Below, in pieces: positions 10,865 through 21,189 of a stretch of DNA of 64,000 nucleotides. Origin of the DNA: Aquilaria yunnanensis (lineage: Eukaryota > Streptophyta > Magnoliopsida > Malvales > Thymelaeaceae); contig CM077598.1 of NCBI GenBank assembly GCA_039654915.1, positions 74,986,041 to 75,050,040 of the forward strand, written 5' to 3'. The notes beneath the pieces are model-generated. The model searched no databases, was not told the DNA's origin, and saw only the letters and a list, made by a program, of their open reading frames with translations. Each line of letters opens with the position of its first letter. Within the stretch, counting starts at the first letter, position 1. The translations under genes were made by a program, and so were the position numbers.

Positions 10865-13295
10865 CTAAGGAACCTCGGCGTCTTGAGAACTGCTAGTCTC
10901 TGTGCTTTTGTCGGTAGCCTTAGGCGCCGGGAGAGAAGGAGGCAGTTTCAAGTGCTCGATCTTGGACCAAGTCCACCGAGGCTCCTTGGGGATGTTCATG
11001 CCTTCCAGGAAGGAGAGGTCAAAATCTGGGAACTTCTGCAGAATTTGGTGCCGAACAAGACAGAAGCCGTCTTGAAAGCCCAACTTCATCATATCATCGG
11101 ACTCCCGCTTCTTGACCGCCAAATCTGCATAGTCCTTCTCCAGATCCGCGTAATCCTTCTCCAGATCCTTGAGCTTTCTCTTCAATGCCTTCATCTTCTT
11201 CTTCTCTTCTGAAGGCTTCTTCAGAGATGCGACCTCGGCTTCGAGCTGGGCCTTTTCCTCGAGCATCTTCGCAAGGATTGCGTCACTTACTGACTTATCC
11301 TTTTGAATCGTTTCTACGATCGAAGTCAGCTCCGCCATCCGAGAGCTGATGTCGGAAAGTTTCTGGGAGGTGCCTTTCTCAAGTTCCTCTTTCTCTTTTA
11401 TGAACCTCTCCCGAAGTTCAGCAATTTCCTTCTCTGAAGACTGCTTCAGCTGAGCATTGTCAGCAGCCAACGCCGAACACTGGGCCTTCGTCTTGGTGTA
11501 AAGGTCCCAGAGTGACGCCCTCTTTTCTGACTCTCGCGCCACCCGAACACGGAGCAACCCGGCATACCCCATCAGCTGCAAAAAAAGCAAACAAAGGGAA
11601 AATGATGCTAAGTAAAAAGCAAAGGCAAAATTGGCACTGAGGAAACAGTGAAGCGTACCTGGGCGGCATGTTCAGTGAGTTTGGCGGCCAAAGAGATGTC
11701 GCCTGGGTAAGCCGCCATAAGGGCCTTGTAAGAGGCCTCAGTAAGCACCCCTTTGCACATCTGCCTGGCCATCTCGGGACAGTCCTCGGAGTACATATTC
11801 ATGTCCTCCGTGAACGTCCAGAAGGGCTCCTTCGGAACTTTCCCTGCTGGGACTTTGGCATCCCGAAGGGCCCTCTTGCGGGCGTGTTCGGCAACCCAGT
11901 CAGGAGCGGCCACCTCCGCTGCACAACAAGGCAGAAAAATTGGTTAAGGCCAGAAAACCCTTAAGGATTTACAAGAGAAAAAAAGGTTCTTCGACAAAGT
12001 ACAAACCTGCTGGCACCTCGGTAACGTCGTCGTCAAGAATCGACGTCGCCTTAGTAGAGATCCCCTTGCCTTTTATTTGGCGCCGTTCCTCGGCAGAAGG
12101 GGTCTTCTCCCCATCGCCCTCCAGAAGAGCATGCGAAGGCGTGGGGCTTTGAGGAAGGACGTCGACAGAAGGAACCTCGGGCAAAGGGGCAGTAGGGTCT
12201 TCGGGCTCCTCGCCTACCTCCTCCGGAATTTGCGGAAGAGAGGAAGGAGCAGCTTTCTTTGCCCGTTTGGAAGGAGGGCCGGCCGAAGTCTGCTTCCGCC
12301 TCCGAGAGGCGGCCTTCTTTGTCTGTTCGCCCCTCTCGGCCTGCCCGGTAAAAAGAGCCTTGTAGAAGGCAGCCGCGTCGTCGCACATCTCTGAAAAAAG
12401 AAAAAGAAGATCAGTGTAAGTCCAAGATGAAGTTATGAAGGGAAAAATGAGAAAGTAACTTACTCTCATAAAAAGACTCATAAGTCTCATTCCCCCGAAG
12501 GACTTTCACGAGCCAGGAGCCCTTCCCCGAAGAAGCCGGTTTCGGCATATTGAGGTCTGTCTCATGCTCCTTTACCACCTTGAGTTCCCGAAGGACCTCT
12601 TCGGTCATGAGCCTCCAGTTGATCGGAAAGGGGTAAAGGGCACGAGGAGAGACCTCGGCAGCCCAGTCAGAGATGGCCCGGATGCGCCTGTCGAAGTCCT
12701 CAAAGATAGGTGCTACGTCGACGTCTAGCAGTATCTTCGGGTCAACAACATCCATCTTGAGCCTCCCCTGAGCCCACTTGGTCGGGACGTGCGACCAAGT
12801 CTCCGACTTCTTCAGGAAAAAGAATTTTTGTTGCCACCCTCGCCAGCTGTCTTTGGTGGCGAAGGTGAACGTATACTTTTTGCTCCCGGATCCCCGAGGT
12901 AGCATAAAGTAGAAGCCACCCTTCGGGACCACAAACAGCTTGTAGTACTGAAGAAAAACTACAAAGTGAGGTTTTATTTTGAAAACGCCGCACATACAGA
13001 GGAAGGCGTTGAAATAGCAGTACGAGTTCGGTGGGAGTTGGTTAACGGCAATGCCATGGAAGTTGCAGAACGCGCTAACCATCTCCGAGGGGGGATACCG
13101 AAGTCTGGCCATCGGTTGGGCCCGGAAAACGGTGATTTCATCACTTCGGTTGGAGAAAGGAAATTGGTCAGGACGGGGCAACCTCGTCACAAAGTAAGAG
13201 GGTAAGAAAAACTTTTTCTTCCACTTCGCTAGTTTTGCCGGAGTAGTGCAGCAGGGGTGAGAAAGAAAAGGTTGCCAACTCTCGGGAACAGGCAT
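10865..13295 (-). CDS. T3 aORF: antisense PF04195-like gene, intact when spliced
   Basis: Predicted exons on the minus strand are 13295-12464 (832 nt), 12390-12007 (384), 11918-11659 (260) and 11575-10865 (711). Together they give 2187 nt, 728 codons plus stop, with no internal stop. Introns are 73, 88 and 83 nt, all GT...AG. Exon 1 holds the PF04195-like domain (PESWQPF, FHGIAVNQLPPNSYCYFNA, PKGGFYFMLPRGSGSKK, WRLMTEEVLRELKVV). Exon 2 is basic then acidic. Exon 3 has HARKRALRD and EPFWTFTEDMNMYSED. Exon 4 is a long heptad-rich coiled coil ending FQDGFCLVRHQIL and WTWSKIEHLKLP. The start is the ATG before PVPESW; T6 and T8 add three residues. The role is unknown. It is notable that it stays open although its element lost gag and RT. 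Confidence 0.78.
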
Positions 13296-13825
13296 GATGA
13301 AAATGAGTTCGGGAAAAACAAGGAAAATGAGTTCGGGAAAAACAAAGAAGAAGCCTTGAAAAAAGAAAAAGGACTAAAACCCACCAAAGGTCTTGCCAGA
13401 ATCTGGATTTCTGGAAGCCGTCGTGAAAAGTGGTCGGAAAAATGCCTGAAAAAGGAGAACCGCCGCGGAAAATCGGGAGAGAATTAGAAGGCAGAAGAAA
13501 GCAAAAGCAGAAGCAAAAAGAGGGTTATGACAGGGCTGGTATATATAGGCCGAGATGGCCAGGTGAACCGTCGTCATTAGTACCTCTCGGAAGGTGAAGC
13601 GTCGCCATAACTGCTAAATGCGCCTGAAAAGTCGCGCCTGCCGTACTCAGTGCATTCCCACCCAATAATAGTATGCCATGTGTCGGTCATCGCGCAGCAA
13701 ATGTGCCACGTGTCATCCATCATGTTGAGCACGCCCTCTGACACCATTTGGTCTAGAGGCGCCGCCCTAGACTGACTCTGCTGGACACAGGACGCGACGC
13801 ATGAGCAGACCTATAAAGGCAAAAA
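13296..13825 (-). promoter_or_regulatory. T3 aORF promoter region and leader
   Basis: On the minus strand a TATA box (TATATATA, 13547-13540) lies 245 bp before the aORF start. Just upstream on that strand are GACGGTTCACCT and GGTACTAATGAC, which recur at the same place in T6 and T8. Beyond lies a GC-richer stretch with CCACGTGTCA near 13700. The leader is A-rich on the plus strand. Promoter status is inferred. Confidence 0.5.
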
Positions 13826-14110
13826 AGTAGGTTACCTCGAAGACACCAAAAGACAGCCTGTGACTTCGGGCAAAAGGTCTATCTTCGGTACAAGGTTATC
13901 CTATTTTTCCTCGCCACGAGGACACCAAGAGACAGCCTGTGACTTCAGGTAGAAGGTGTATCTTCGGCACAGGGATAGCCTATCTTCTCGCGCCTCGAGG
14001 ACGTAAAAAGGGCTGCCCATCGCTTCAGGCAGAAGAAGGCGTCTTCGGCGCAAATATCACAACCACAGGACCCAAAAACCGATAACCCGAAGTTTTTCAC
14101 TTCGGCTTTT
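13826..14110. repeat. T3 aORF-upstream repeats
   Basis: About three imperfect units of roughly 75 bp, each with a CTCGAGGACACCAA-like start, AGACAGCCTGTGACTTC and a TATCTTCGGYACA segment. Similar units occur at 28320-28530 (T6) and 59990-60170 (T8). They lie between the aORF promoter and the purine tract. Confidence 0.65.
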
Positions 14111-14124
14111 CGGAGGGGGGCCTG
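14111..14124 (+). other. T3 polypurine tract
   Basis: CGGAGGGGGGCCTG ends at the TG of the second LTR, the expected plus-strand primer site. Confidence 0.75.
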
Positions 14125-15097
14125 TGATAGCCAAAGGCTATTGCCTCCTCGGTAGTAACTCCCTGCCAGAATATTGGCCGAGGAGTCTGACGTCACCCAA
14201 GAGAGGATCTTTTCACTGACCTCGGAAGGTGCAAAGTCAAACACTATGAGCTCGAGACTTCGGTTAGCTCGTCAGGAATTCCGAGGATAACACCGTCTCC
14301 ATCGAGGGGCCAAACTGACCGTCTTCGGGTAAGAAAGCCATCTCTCTGAAGCAAGGAAGAATCTCCCCGAAGGCAGAAGCCCCAAAGAGAATCTTCCCCG
14401 AACAAGAAACACCTGAACAAGGGAATCACCGGACTATGGGTATAAGTCTCGAAGAAGGTGTTCATCAAGGGAACTCCCAGAACTATGGGATAGATCCCGA
14501 AGGAGGTGCTCGCACCAAAAGACGGATAGAATCCGAAGAGGGTGCACGCACCGAAGGGCTACCTCGCCCAGGGGACCTCGGGAGTACGATATGAGCATTT
14601 AAGGAGCCTCTGACATGTCACCCACAAGCCCTACACGTCACATCAGAACGGCGAACTGACACGCCGCAGCCGCCCCAGTCCTGACACAACCTGTCCGGGT
14701 CCAGGGCTAAAGGAGGCTGCAAACGGCTGCCTGTCCCCTAGGTCCAAAAGTACATATCAAATCCGACCGAACATGTGTCATGATCTGAACGGACCAGCTA
14801 CTCCTATAAATACTAGGAAATGGGACTGGGCAAAGGATGCGCATTTTTCCTCCCTCTGAGAAAACACAAAACAGGCAAGACACTTGATCCCTTAGTGTTC
14901 TTCCTCCACTTTCACTCAGAAAACTGACTTGGGCGTCGGAGGGTCCTCCCCGGAAAAGCAAACCGGGGACCTCCTAACCTCTTCTTTGAGCTTTTCAGGC
15001 GCACTCAGCTGGGAAACCAGAGCTCCAGGCGCTCGCCTCCTCAGGAAGTCTCTCCACCTGTCAACATGACAGTAAACAAAGATGCTTTGGGGCATCA
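14125..15097 (+). repeat. T3 second LTR
   Basis: 973 bp, nearly identical to 8619-9592. Its G-box has decayed to ACATGTGT near 14772. The gag-type ATG is at 15066, 32 nt from the LTR end at 15097. T2 protease resumes immediately after. Confidence 0.92.
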
Positions 15098-15660
15098 GCT
15101 TGATCAATGAAGATTTCAGCGTCTCCGTCTTCAGTGGCGAAGGTGACCGTTAAGTACCTTACATCTGGCCGAATATGAAAATTACCCTGAGTCTGCCTCC
15201 CCAGAATAGCGCTGTATGCTAACGGTACATTAATGACTATAAATCTTGTTCTGCCGGAGGCAATCAAGTCTTCTTTGCTTTTGGAAGAGACTCCTTTCAG
15301 CATCACGGGCAAGTCGATGTACCCAAGGACTAGAAGTTCGGATGGTCCGACGCCGAAGGTGGGGGAACTGACTGGGCTAAGATCACTTTTTGAGATATCT
15401 AATTTTCCCAGCAGATGAGACAAAATGACGTCGACGTTCGACCCGTCATCGAGGAGTACTCTCTTGACGTCCCAGCTCCCTATTCTTGCCATGACAAGGA
15501 GGGGGTCGTCATGAGGGAATTTCATCACCGATCCATCCCTACGAGTGAGCCTTCGGGAGGTGTTCCCGTACTCCATGACGGAGACTTCTCTCATCTTCCT
15601 TTTCCTCTCGGCCGAGGGCATCCCCGTAGTGATGGTTTGGATGATCCCCGCCGAGGGTGG
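15098..15660 (-). pseudogene. T2 protease
   Basis: Aspartic protease that would cut the gag-pol polyprotein. It shows VMEYGNTSRRL, FPHDDPLLVMARIGSWDVKRV, then LLDDGSNVDV (the active-site region) and PTFGVGPSELLVLGYIDLP, followed by AILGRQTQGNFHIRPDV. The DDGSN form replaces the textbook DTG/DSG and is the same in all Tat copies here. The C-terminal end is cut by T3. Confidence 0.83.
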
Positions 15661-15726
15661 AAGACTTTTCCGGGGACTTCGGTCTCATCGTCTATCTGAG
15701 TCATAGTCTTCATCATCTGCTCTCCT

Positions 15727-17301
15727 TTACTCTTGTTTCCTCCCCTTCAGAGAGGGCATCCGCAGATATTGCCGTAGTTGCCCCTGTTTAATCAGGGATT
15801 CGATGTACTTCTTCAACTGGTAACAGGCTTCAGTGTCATGGCCATGTTCTCTGTGAAATTGGCAGAATTTCTTCATATTCCTTTTATTTTCCAGGGCCAT
15901 GGCCTTTGGCCTTGGGATTGTTGTCCCTTGCCTTTCTAGGGCCATCAAAATGCTAGCTCTTGTAGTGTTTAGGGGAGTAAATGCTGCGGGCCTTTTCCCT
16001 CTTTGCCTGCGGGACCGTTCTCCCTCGTTCTGCTGGGGTGGCTGGTGGCCAAACTCTTCGGTGCGAAGGTGTTCTACCTTCGGTACCCCCATTCTGAGTT
16101 CTTCAGCCGTTATGTGTTGTTCGGCTTTTCTGTAGAATTCCCCAAGAGTTTCTGGGGGATCTTTGGAGAATTCATAGAACAGCTAGGAGTCCCTTCGCAG
16201 TCCTCTGACCATTGCCAGGATGCGAATTTTGGGTCAAAAGTCTGGTACGCTCAGTGCTTCTCGGTTGAATCTTTCAACATAATCGCGGATGTTCTCCCCT
16301 CCTTTCTGCGCTATGTCAAACATTTGCACTGGCATTTTTGCAGTTGGCCTACTGCCAATAAACTGTTGAGTGAAAGCAGTAGATAGTTCTTGGAAGCTCA
16401 ACAAACTTCCCTGTGGCAAAGAGCCATACCATGCTGTTGCTGGCCCTGAGAGAGTCACCTCAAAGCATTTACAGAGCGTGGCGTCGTCCGCGCCATGGAG
16501 CACCATGCTTCGCTTGTATTTTGTCAGGTGCGCCTGGGGGTCACATCGCCCATCATACGTTTCCAGATGAGGAACCCTGAAATCACTGGGCATAGGCACC
16601 TCTACTACCTCACGTACGAAGGGCGACTCCTCTCCGGTGTAGGAGTCGGACAACCGGGACCAGACCGGTTTTCGGGAGATCTGGTTCTCGACCTTTTCCA
16701 GCCTTCCCGAGATCCTTTCCATGAGGGCAGTAGTGCTGGTTTCTTCCTGCCACCGTGTGTTTACTGGTAGCGGCGAATTTCTTCTTCGCCTTGGGGAACG
16801 ACTCCGGCGATGGGGAGAAGGGGACCGCTAGTAAGGGGATGTGCTCCGTCGGCAGGAGGCCCTGGTCTCTTTTGGGGCTTCCCCTCTGGCGGGGCGCGCC
16901 TTAACGGGTTCCCCATCTGTTGAATATGCGTCAAGGGAGTCTCCACTCCCTGAACTCCAGTGAGTAGCTCGCGAGCTCCTTTCCCGACGGACGGTCGAGG
17001 GTGAGGCTCTCTGAGCAGGTGAAGGTTGGGGCAACCTCTGATCAAGTTGCTGAGTGATTTCAGCAACGATAGAACGCTGGAAATCCCGTAGGAAGCTCAT
17101 CGTTACCGTTACTGGACGGTCGTTCTCCATCATGGATGCTTCTGCCACAGGCAAAGGGGTCGCCTGTTGAGTCTCAGGTGCGAGGGGGGATCTTGGAATC
17201 CTTTTGTCCTTCGAGCGCCGAGTCTCCACGACGGCGACATGGGACAAAGTTCCCACAGACGGCGCCAAATGATGGCCTGTGGTGGCTTCATCGTATGTCA
17301 T
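15727..17301 (-). pseudogene. T2 gag
   Basis: Capsid-type gag. It starts at ATG 17301, which is 32 nt inside the 5' LTR, and reads GHHLAPSVGT across the PBS. After a Ser/Arg-rich region the frame shifts near 16828 and 16761. The retrotransposon gag domain follows (DPQAHLTKYKRSM, HGADDAT, CFEVTLSGPATAWY, FIGSRPTAKMPVQMFDI, RDYVERFNREAL). Stops follow at 16234 and near 16180. The zinc-knuckle-like CQFHREHGHDTEAC lies near 15860. The end is GRKQE and a stop at 15727. Confidence 0.87.
17250..17269 (-). other. T2 primer-binding site
   Basis: The minus strand reads TTTGGCGCCGTCTGTGGGAA directly after the 5' LTR. The same site occurs in T5, T6 and T8. Ogre/Tat elements are reported to prime with tRNA-Arg; I could not check the tRNA match. 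It is also read as gag codons (L-A-P-S-V-G). Confidence 0.85.
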
Positions 17302-18054
17302 CGTTTGAGTAGGGAGGGCTTCTGATGGAGGAGAACACTTTCAGAGGAGATTCCCCAGTGGAGGATACCTGAAATCCTTTCAGAAAAACACGGGTTATGA
17401 GGTCCCCGGAGTGGTTTTCCGGGGAGGAGCCTCCGACGCCCAAGTCAGTATTTTCATATAACTGGATTATGTGGCCTTTTTGGTATTGAAAGAGAACTTT
17501 TTTATCTTACCCTTCTAGAATGCTTTTTTGGGTGTTTTATACAGGAGGCGTGCAAAAAGCCATTCCCCTCTAGCGGCCGTCCCTGATTATGACATGTGTC
17601 CGATGGGATAGGATCCCTGCTTTTTTGGGATCGAAGGGACGTGTATCTCAGCGAAAGTCGCTGTGCTGAGAGCCCAGTCATTCCGAGGGAGTCATATCGA
17701 GGCGTCCCTCTGATAGCGTGTCCCAGTGATAGCGTGTCAGAATGTCCATGGGAGATGACTTTATGGGGAGGTGTCAGAGGCTCCTTAAATGCTTTGTTCG
17801 TACCTTCTGAGGTTACTCTAACATTTAGGGGCATTTGTTACTCGAGGATGGTTCCTCCGAGGGATACTCCTGTTTCCGAAGAAGGTTCGATCGTTCTACC
17901 GAGGTTGGTCTTCCCATTGCCTAAAGGAGCGAATTCCCCATATTAGGGCAGGGGGATCGTTAGTTCTTCTGATCACGTCTAGTAGTTTCCCTCTGCCGAA
18001 GTCAGTACTCCGGCAAATTTGGGAGCTCAGCCGAGATGCGTACTCCGGCTATCA
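17270..18054 (-). repeat. T2 5' LTR
   Basis: 785-bp partner of 1158-1942, with the same TGATAGCC...GGCCATCA ends on the minus strand. It carries the leader stem at about 17402-17432 (plus-strand coordinates) and the gag ATG at 17301. It is followed on the right by the CAACG target duplication. Confidence 0.92.
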
Positions 18055-18412
18055 CAACGAAAAATGGAACTACCTCAGTTTAAGAACCAAATTAGATATG
18101 ATTGACGAACATAGGGACACAACCATACTGAAAAGAACAACTTTCCAGCAATGGGTAGCCATTGCTATGAACTTGCATGTCAGACCTAAAGGGATCAAAA
18201 AAGGAGACCCTGTTCTCTAAAAGGTTGAACAAGAATCCCAAAGACCATCTTATGTCATACTTCAGGCAAATTGGGAACGACCTTATTTGGTCCTCGAAGG
18301 AATACGACCAAGAGTCTATAAACTTGGAAATACTAAAGGAGAAGAGTTGAAGAACAAATGACATTCAGACTTTTTGAAAAAAATTTATACTCAGAAATTT
18401 CCAAGAAAGTAG
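18055..18412 (+). pseudogene. T1 integrase C-terminal part
   Basis: Continues the frame cut at 1157: T-K-L-D-M-I-D-E-H-R, FQQWVAIAMNLHVRPKGIKKGD, QANWERPYLVLEG and VYKLGNTKGEELKN, matching the integrase tail of T6 and T8. It has stops after GDPVL and ELKNK and ends at TAG 18410-18412. The first five bases are the T2 target duplication. Confidence 0.85.
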
Positions 18413-18890
18413 CCTTATTACGAAAAGCCACCCTAAGGAGGTCGACCGAATGTGGTGATCTCTAATGATGCCTAAAGTGTTAGAAGTCTTATCAGGGTAA
18501 GGCTTCCCGAAGAAGGTTAACCGAGTATGGATATTTCTGAAAGTATCCTAGGTTTTTTGTACGTAGCAAGTTTCTCGAAGACATTGCTTGAATTCTATTC
18601 TAAAACACTTAGGAAAATATTCATAACTCTCCAAAAGTGATAGGATATTATATTTGGAAATGGTGAAGGTTTTGAATCCTTGATAGTATTTTTGTCAAGG
18701 ATAGTACATGACCGAATGCGTTGAGCCTTGTAATACCGAAGATGGTAAATTAGCCAAAGATGGGGAATAAACTAAAAAGCTTCACAAGCAAGCAATGCTA
18801 GCCAAAGTAATTAATATGCTTAAGGCTGAAAAGGCTTCAAAGATTTTACTAATCATGGACTTAGCTAAAATTTTGAGAAAGAAGGTTATT
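18413..18890. other. T1 pol/aORF spacer
   Basis: No coding frame. It contains short decayed pieces such as CTTCCCGAAGAAGGTTAACCGAG, reminiscent of the hairpin repeats at this position in other copies. Position and orientation fit a T1 spacer. Confidence 0.5.
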
Positions 18891-19024
18891 CTATTCATCT
18901 TCACGCTCCTCAGCTCTAGCATCCTTAGTATCATCCTCACCAACATCTTCGGCTGAAAGAGGATGCTTGGGAAGGTTGAGGAACTCCCTCTTCGACCATG
19001 GCGAAGATGGTCCTTCAAGTATGT
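18891..19024 (-). pseudogene. T1 aORF C-terminal remnant
   Basis: The minus strand reads L-E-G-P-S-S-P-W-S-K-R-E-F-L-N-L-P-K, the counterpart of the GPRWKWSKVEHLKLP tail of the intact aORFs, then an acidic end and a stop at 18891-18893. It is cut on its upstream side by the T4 LTR at 19025. It shows that T1 had the same antisense gene. Confidence 0.7.
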
Positions 19025-19942
19025 TGATAGCCGAAGTGCTATCGCCCTGACCAGCTACCGACCACGGGAAAGAGGGAGCCAGACACCTGAGGCATACGAC
19101 CTTAGAAAGGACTCTGAAGTGAAGGAAGTCATACACCTGAGGCGCACGACCTCAATATCTCACCAATTCTAACTTCGGGAGCCAGCGTAGCACCTCCCTC
19201 GGGAGGGCGACCGAACCAGCTTCGGGGAGAAAAAGACCAACCACCCCCTGCGGGAGAAAGCCCCACGAAGACGTAGACACCGAAGTTCTAGCCCGACTCC
19301 GGGGAAGGGTCCCTCACCCCGAGGTGAGACATCACTAAGGGGACCTCGGTTGTACGGCAAGAGCCATCAAGGAGTCTCTGAAACTCCACTCATATACGTC
19401 TCCGACACGCCAACCCCAGACACGCTCTAACATGGCATCGCAGCATACGTCCTGTCACACAGGGCTACACCTACTACGGTTCGCGGCTCGAGGAGCCTGT
19501 AGATGGCTAGGGGCCCCCACGCCCAAAAAATACGAACGCCATCCGACCACACACGTGTCACAATCTGAAGGGATCACCCCCTCGCTTATAGACCTGGGAA
19601 ATGGTCACAGGCAGGGGGTTCTCCACCCGGAGGACCTAAAGGACAAGAGGACGCTCTCCTCTCTCCGCCTGAATACTCTCCCTTCCGCCCTCAGAAAGAC
19701 ACGCCAGCCAGGTCTCCCTGAAGGATATCCGCTTCGGGTTCTGTCCCATGCCGGAAGTCTTTCCCATCCTCACCAGCCACGGTACCAGGAAGCTACCGGG
19801 CACCACTTAAGGTGACCCTCTCAGGGTACCTTCTTGTACCTCCAGGACCCCCTGCTGCCCACACCGCTGCTCATAGCAGAGATGCTGGCTCTGCCTAACC
19901 GGACCGCATCAGATGCTGGCTCCGCACCCCCGGACCGCATCA
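19025..19942 (+). repeat. T4 5' LTR and PBS
   Basis: Starts TGATAGCC and ends CCGCATCA, about 918 bp. It carries the G-box ACACGTGT at 19551-19558 and a TATA-poor promoter near 19585. A 31-bp tandem duplication (19880-19910, 19911-19941) sits at its 3' end and disturbs the conserved gag start. TCTGGCGCCGTCTATGGGAA (19943-19962) is a PBS with two changes from the clan form. Confidence 0.75.
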
Positions 19943-20160
19943 TCTGGCGCCGTCTATGGGAACTCACTCCCAGGTTGCCGAAGTTGAAGCTCGGAGTTCT
20001 AAGGAGAGGGGACTCCCGAGGTCCTCGTCCGTGCCAGAAATTGAACGAGCAACCGAATAATGGCAGCACGGACTTCCCTGACCGAGGGTGAGCGCCCTTT
20101 GACTATTACCATAGGCTTCCTGCGCGAGTTCCCACACCCTGGCGTTGTCAAAATGATGCA
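19943..20160 (+). pseudogene. T4 gag N-terminal fragment
   Basis: Decayed match to the gag start region: A-E-V-E-A-R-S-S-K-E-R-G-L-P-R-S-S-S (compare VVETRRSKDKGLPRS), then RPLTITIGFLREF (compare RPLVITMSFLRDF) and a stop near 20161. The capsid domain is missing. Confidence 0.65.
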
Positions 20161-20449
20161 GTAGTCAAGCCGAAGAAGGCCGCAGTAAACTTCGGGCCAA
20201 AGGCCCCCTCATCAGTACCTCGTTGAGATGAGAGTCTCATATCAATTCACAAGAATTTGGGAAACGGAGATCAACGAGATGAGTCCTCTGCGGAAAGCGT
20301 GCTCCCCGGAGTATGACCTATGGGAAAAGCAGGGTCGGGATGACCCAGACCTCCCCGCCGAGAGTTCTGCACCTGAGGAAAAAATCGCCATCTCTTCGGC
20401 AACGAAGTCAAAACCCATTGCCCCGAGAGGTCATCTACGACTTGACTTG
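20161..20449. other. T4 unrecognised stretch
   Basis: GC-rich, no long frame, no match to any Tat domain I recognise. It probably holds decayed gag/pol DNA given its place between gag and RNase H fragments. Confidence 0.35.
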
Positions 20450-21189
20450 CGGGCAGAAGGTGCCGACTCTAGTTCCCAGGACACGACCGCTGTCCGAAGG
20501 GACCCGCCTCTACGCAACCCCGCCTAAAAGAGTTGAGCATTCGAAAAAGACTATCAAAATGGTACATTGAACTCAAAGAGTACTACAAACTACATCGCGT
20601 ATGAGCGTAGAAGGGCAGTAAGCGCCCAGGTACTGGCAGACTAGATCGCCGAAATCCTAGACGTAGGGAAGGCTGAAACCAACAAGGGAGACATAGCGAA
20701 GGTAGATCCATAGTGGGAACTGCTTGTCAGTGGAACCCAAGCGCAGAACATCAGGGCGCTAGGATACCCCCTCGGGGGCCCGAAGGCAAGGAGGCCACCA
20801 AGACGATCAAATTTGATTACCAAAAGCGTTGGGCCATCCGACCATGGCAACGCTAGGTATAATAACCTCGCAAAAAATGCGGAAAGATCCTACAAAATGG
20901 AATCTCACAACCAAAGAGTCTCAAAAAATCCGATGAAAAGGCAGAAAGTGCAAAGACGTTCCAGATGATATTTCCTGATTAAGGAAAAACTATGCAGGCA
21001 AATGTACGCAACTCCATTATAAATATATATATATAGGTAAAAAGGGTGCAGGACAATTCATCCAAGAGGTGTGAAAATGGCCAGAGACACGCCAGCACCC
21101 GAAGACTGCCTTTGGAGCGGATAACCTCAGAAAGATTGCACCGAGCTACTCTAGACAGCACCCGAAGATGTGAAGTTTTGTGTGATAGT
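20450..21189 (+). pseudogene. T4 RNase H and integrase fragments
   Basis: K-R-V-E-H-S-K followed by a shifted R-L-S-K-W-Y-I-E-L corresponds to the KRVDHSGRLSKWCIEL block. Later AQVLAD, P-E-G-K-E-A-T-K-T-I-K-F-D (compare PEGLEVMKAIKF) and finally A-P-E-D-V-K-F-C-V-I-V (compare APGGVKFCVVAV of integrase) appear. The frame is broken many times. The integrase part stops at the T5 LTR. Confidence 0.65.

Larger units (their letters stand above)
8619..15097 (+). mobile_element. T3: Tat-type element, rearranged, plus strand, inside T2
   Basis: Two LTRs (8619-9592, 974 bp; 14125-15097, 973 bp) flank only the 3' half of an element: integrase from inside its zinc region, spacer, aORF and purine tract. 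gag, protease and RT are absent. The first LTR is followed not by a PBS but by 44 bp of T2 target sequence (9593-9636) that is found again after the second LTR. This fits a tandem duplication reaching into the flank, followed by LTR-LTR recombination. The target duplication is GCTTA/GCTTG (8614-8618 and 15098-15102). Confidence 0.88.
1158..18054 (-). mobile_element. T2: Ty3/gypsy Tat-type retrotransposon, minus strand, split by T3
   Basis: Two 785-bp LTRs (1158-1942 and 17270-18054) flank gag, PR, RT, RNase H and IN on the minus strand and an aORF on the plus strand. The flanking bases are CAACG at 1153-1157 and CAACG at 18055-18059, a perfect 5-bp target duplication. The interrupted T1 integrase frame reads on across it. 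The PBS (17250-17269) and a purine tract (1943-1956) sit at the expected LTR edges. T3 (8619-15097) is inserted in the protease region. Every coding part carries stops or frameshifts, so the element is not autonomous. Confidence 0.93.
19025..21189 (+). mobile_element. T4: decayed Tat-type element, plus strand, inside T1
   Basis: A 5' LTR (19025-19942), a PBS variant and gag, RNase H and integrase fragments in the right order, with large internal losses. It is cut on the right by the T5 5' LTR at 21190. The left flank is TATGT (19020-19024). The matching right flank is not present, so insertion by transposition is inferred from the LTR edge alone. Confidence 0.75.
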
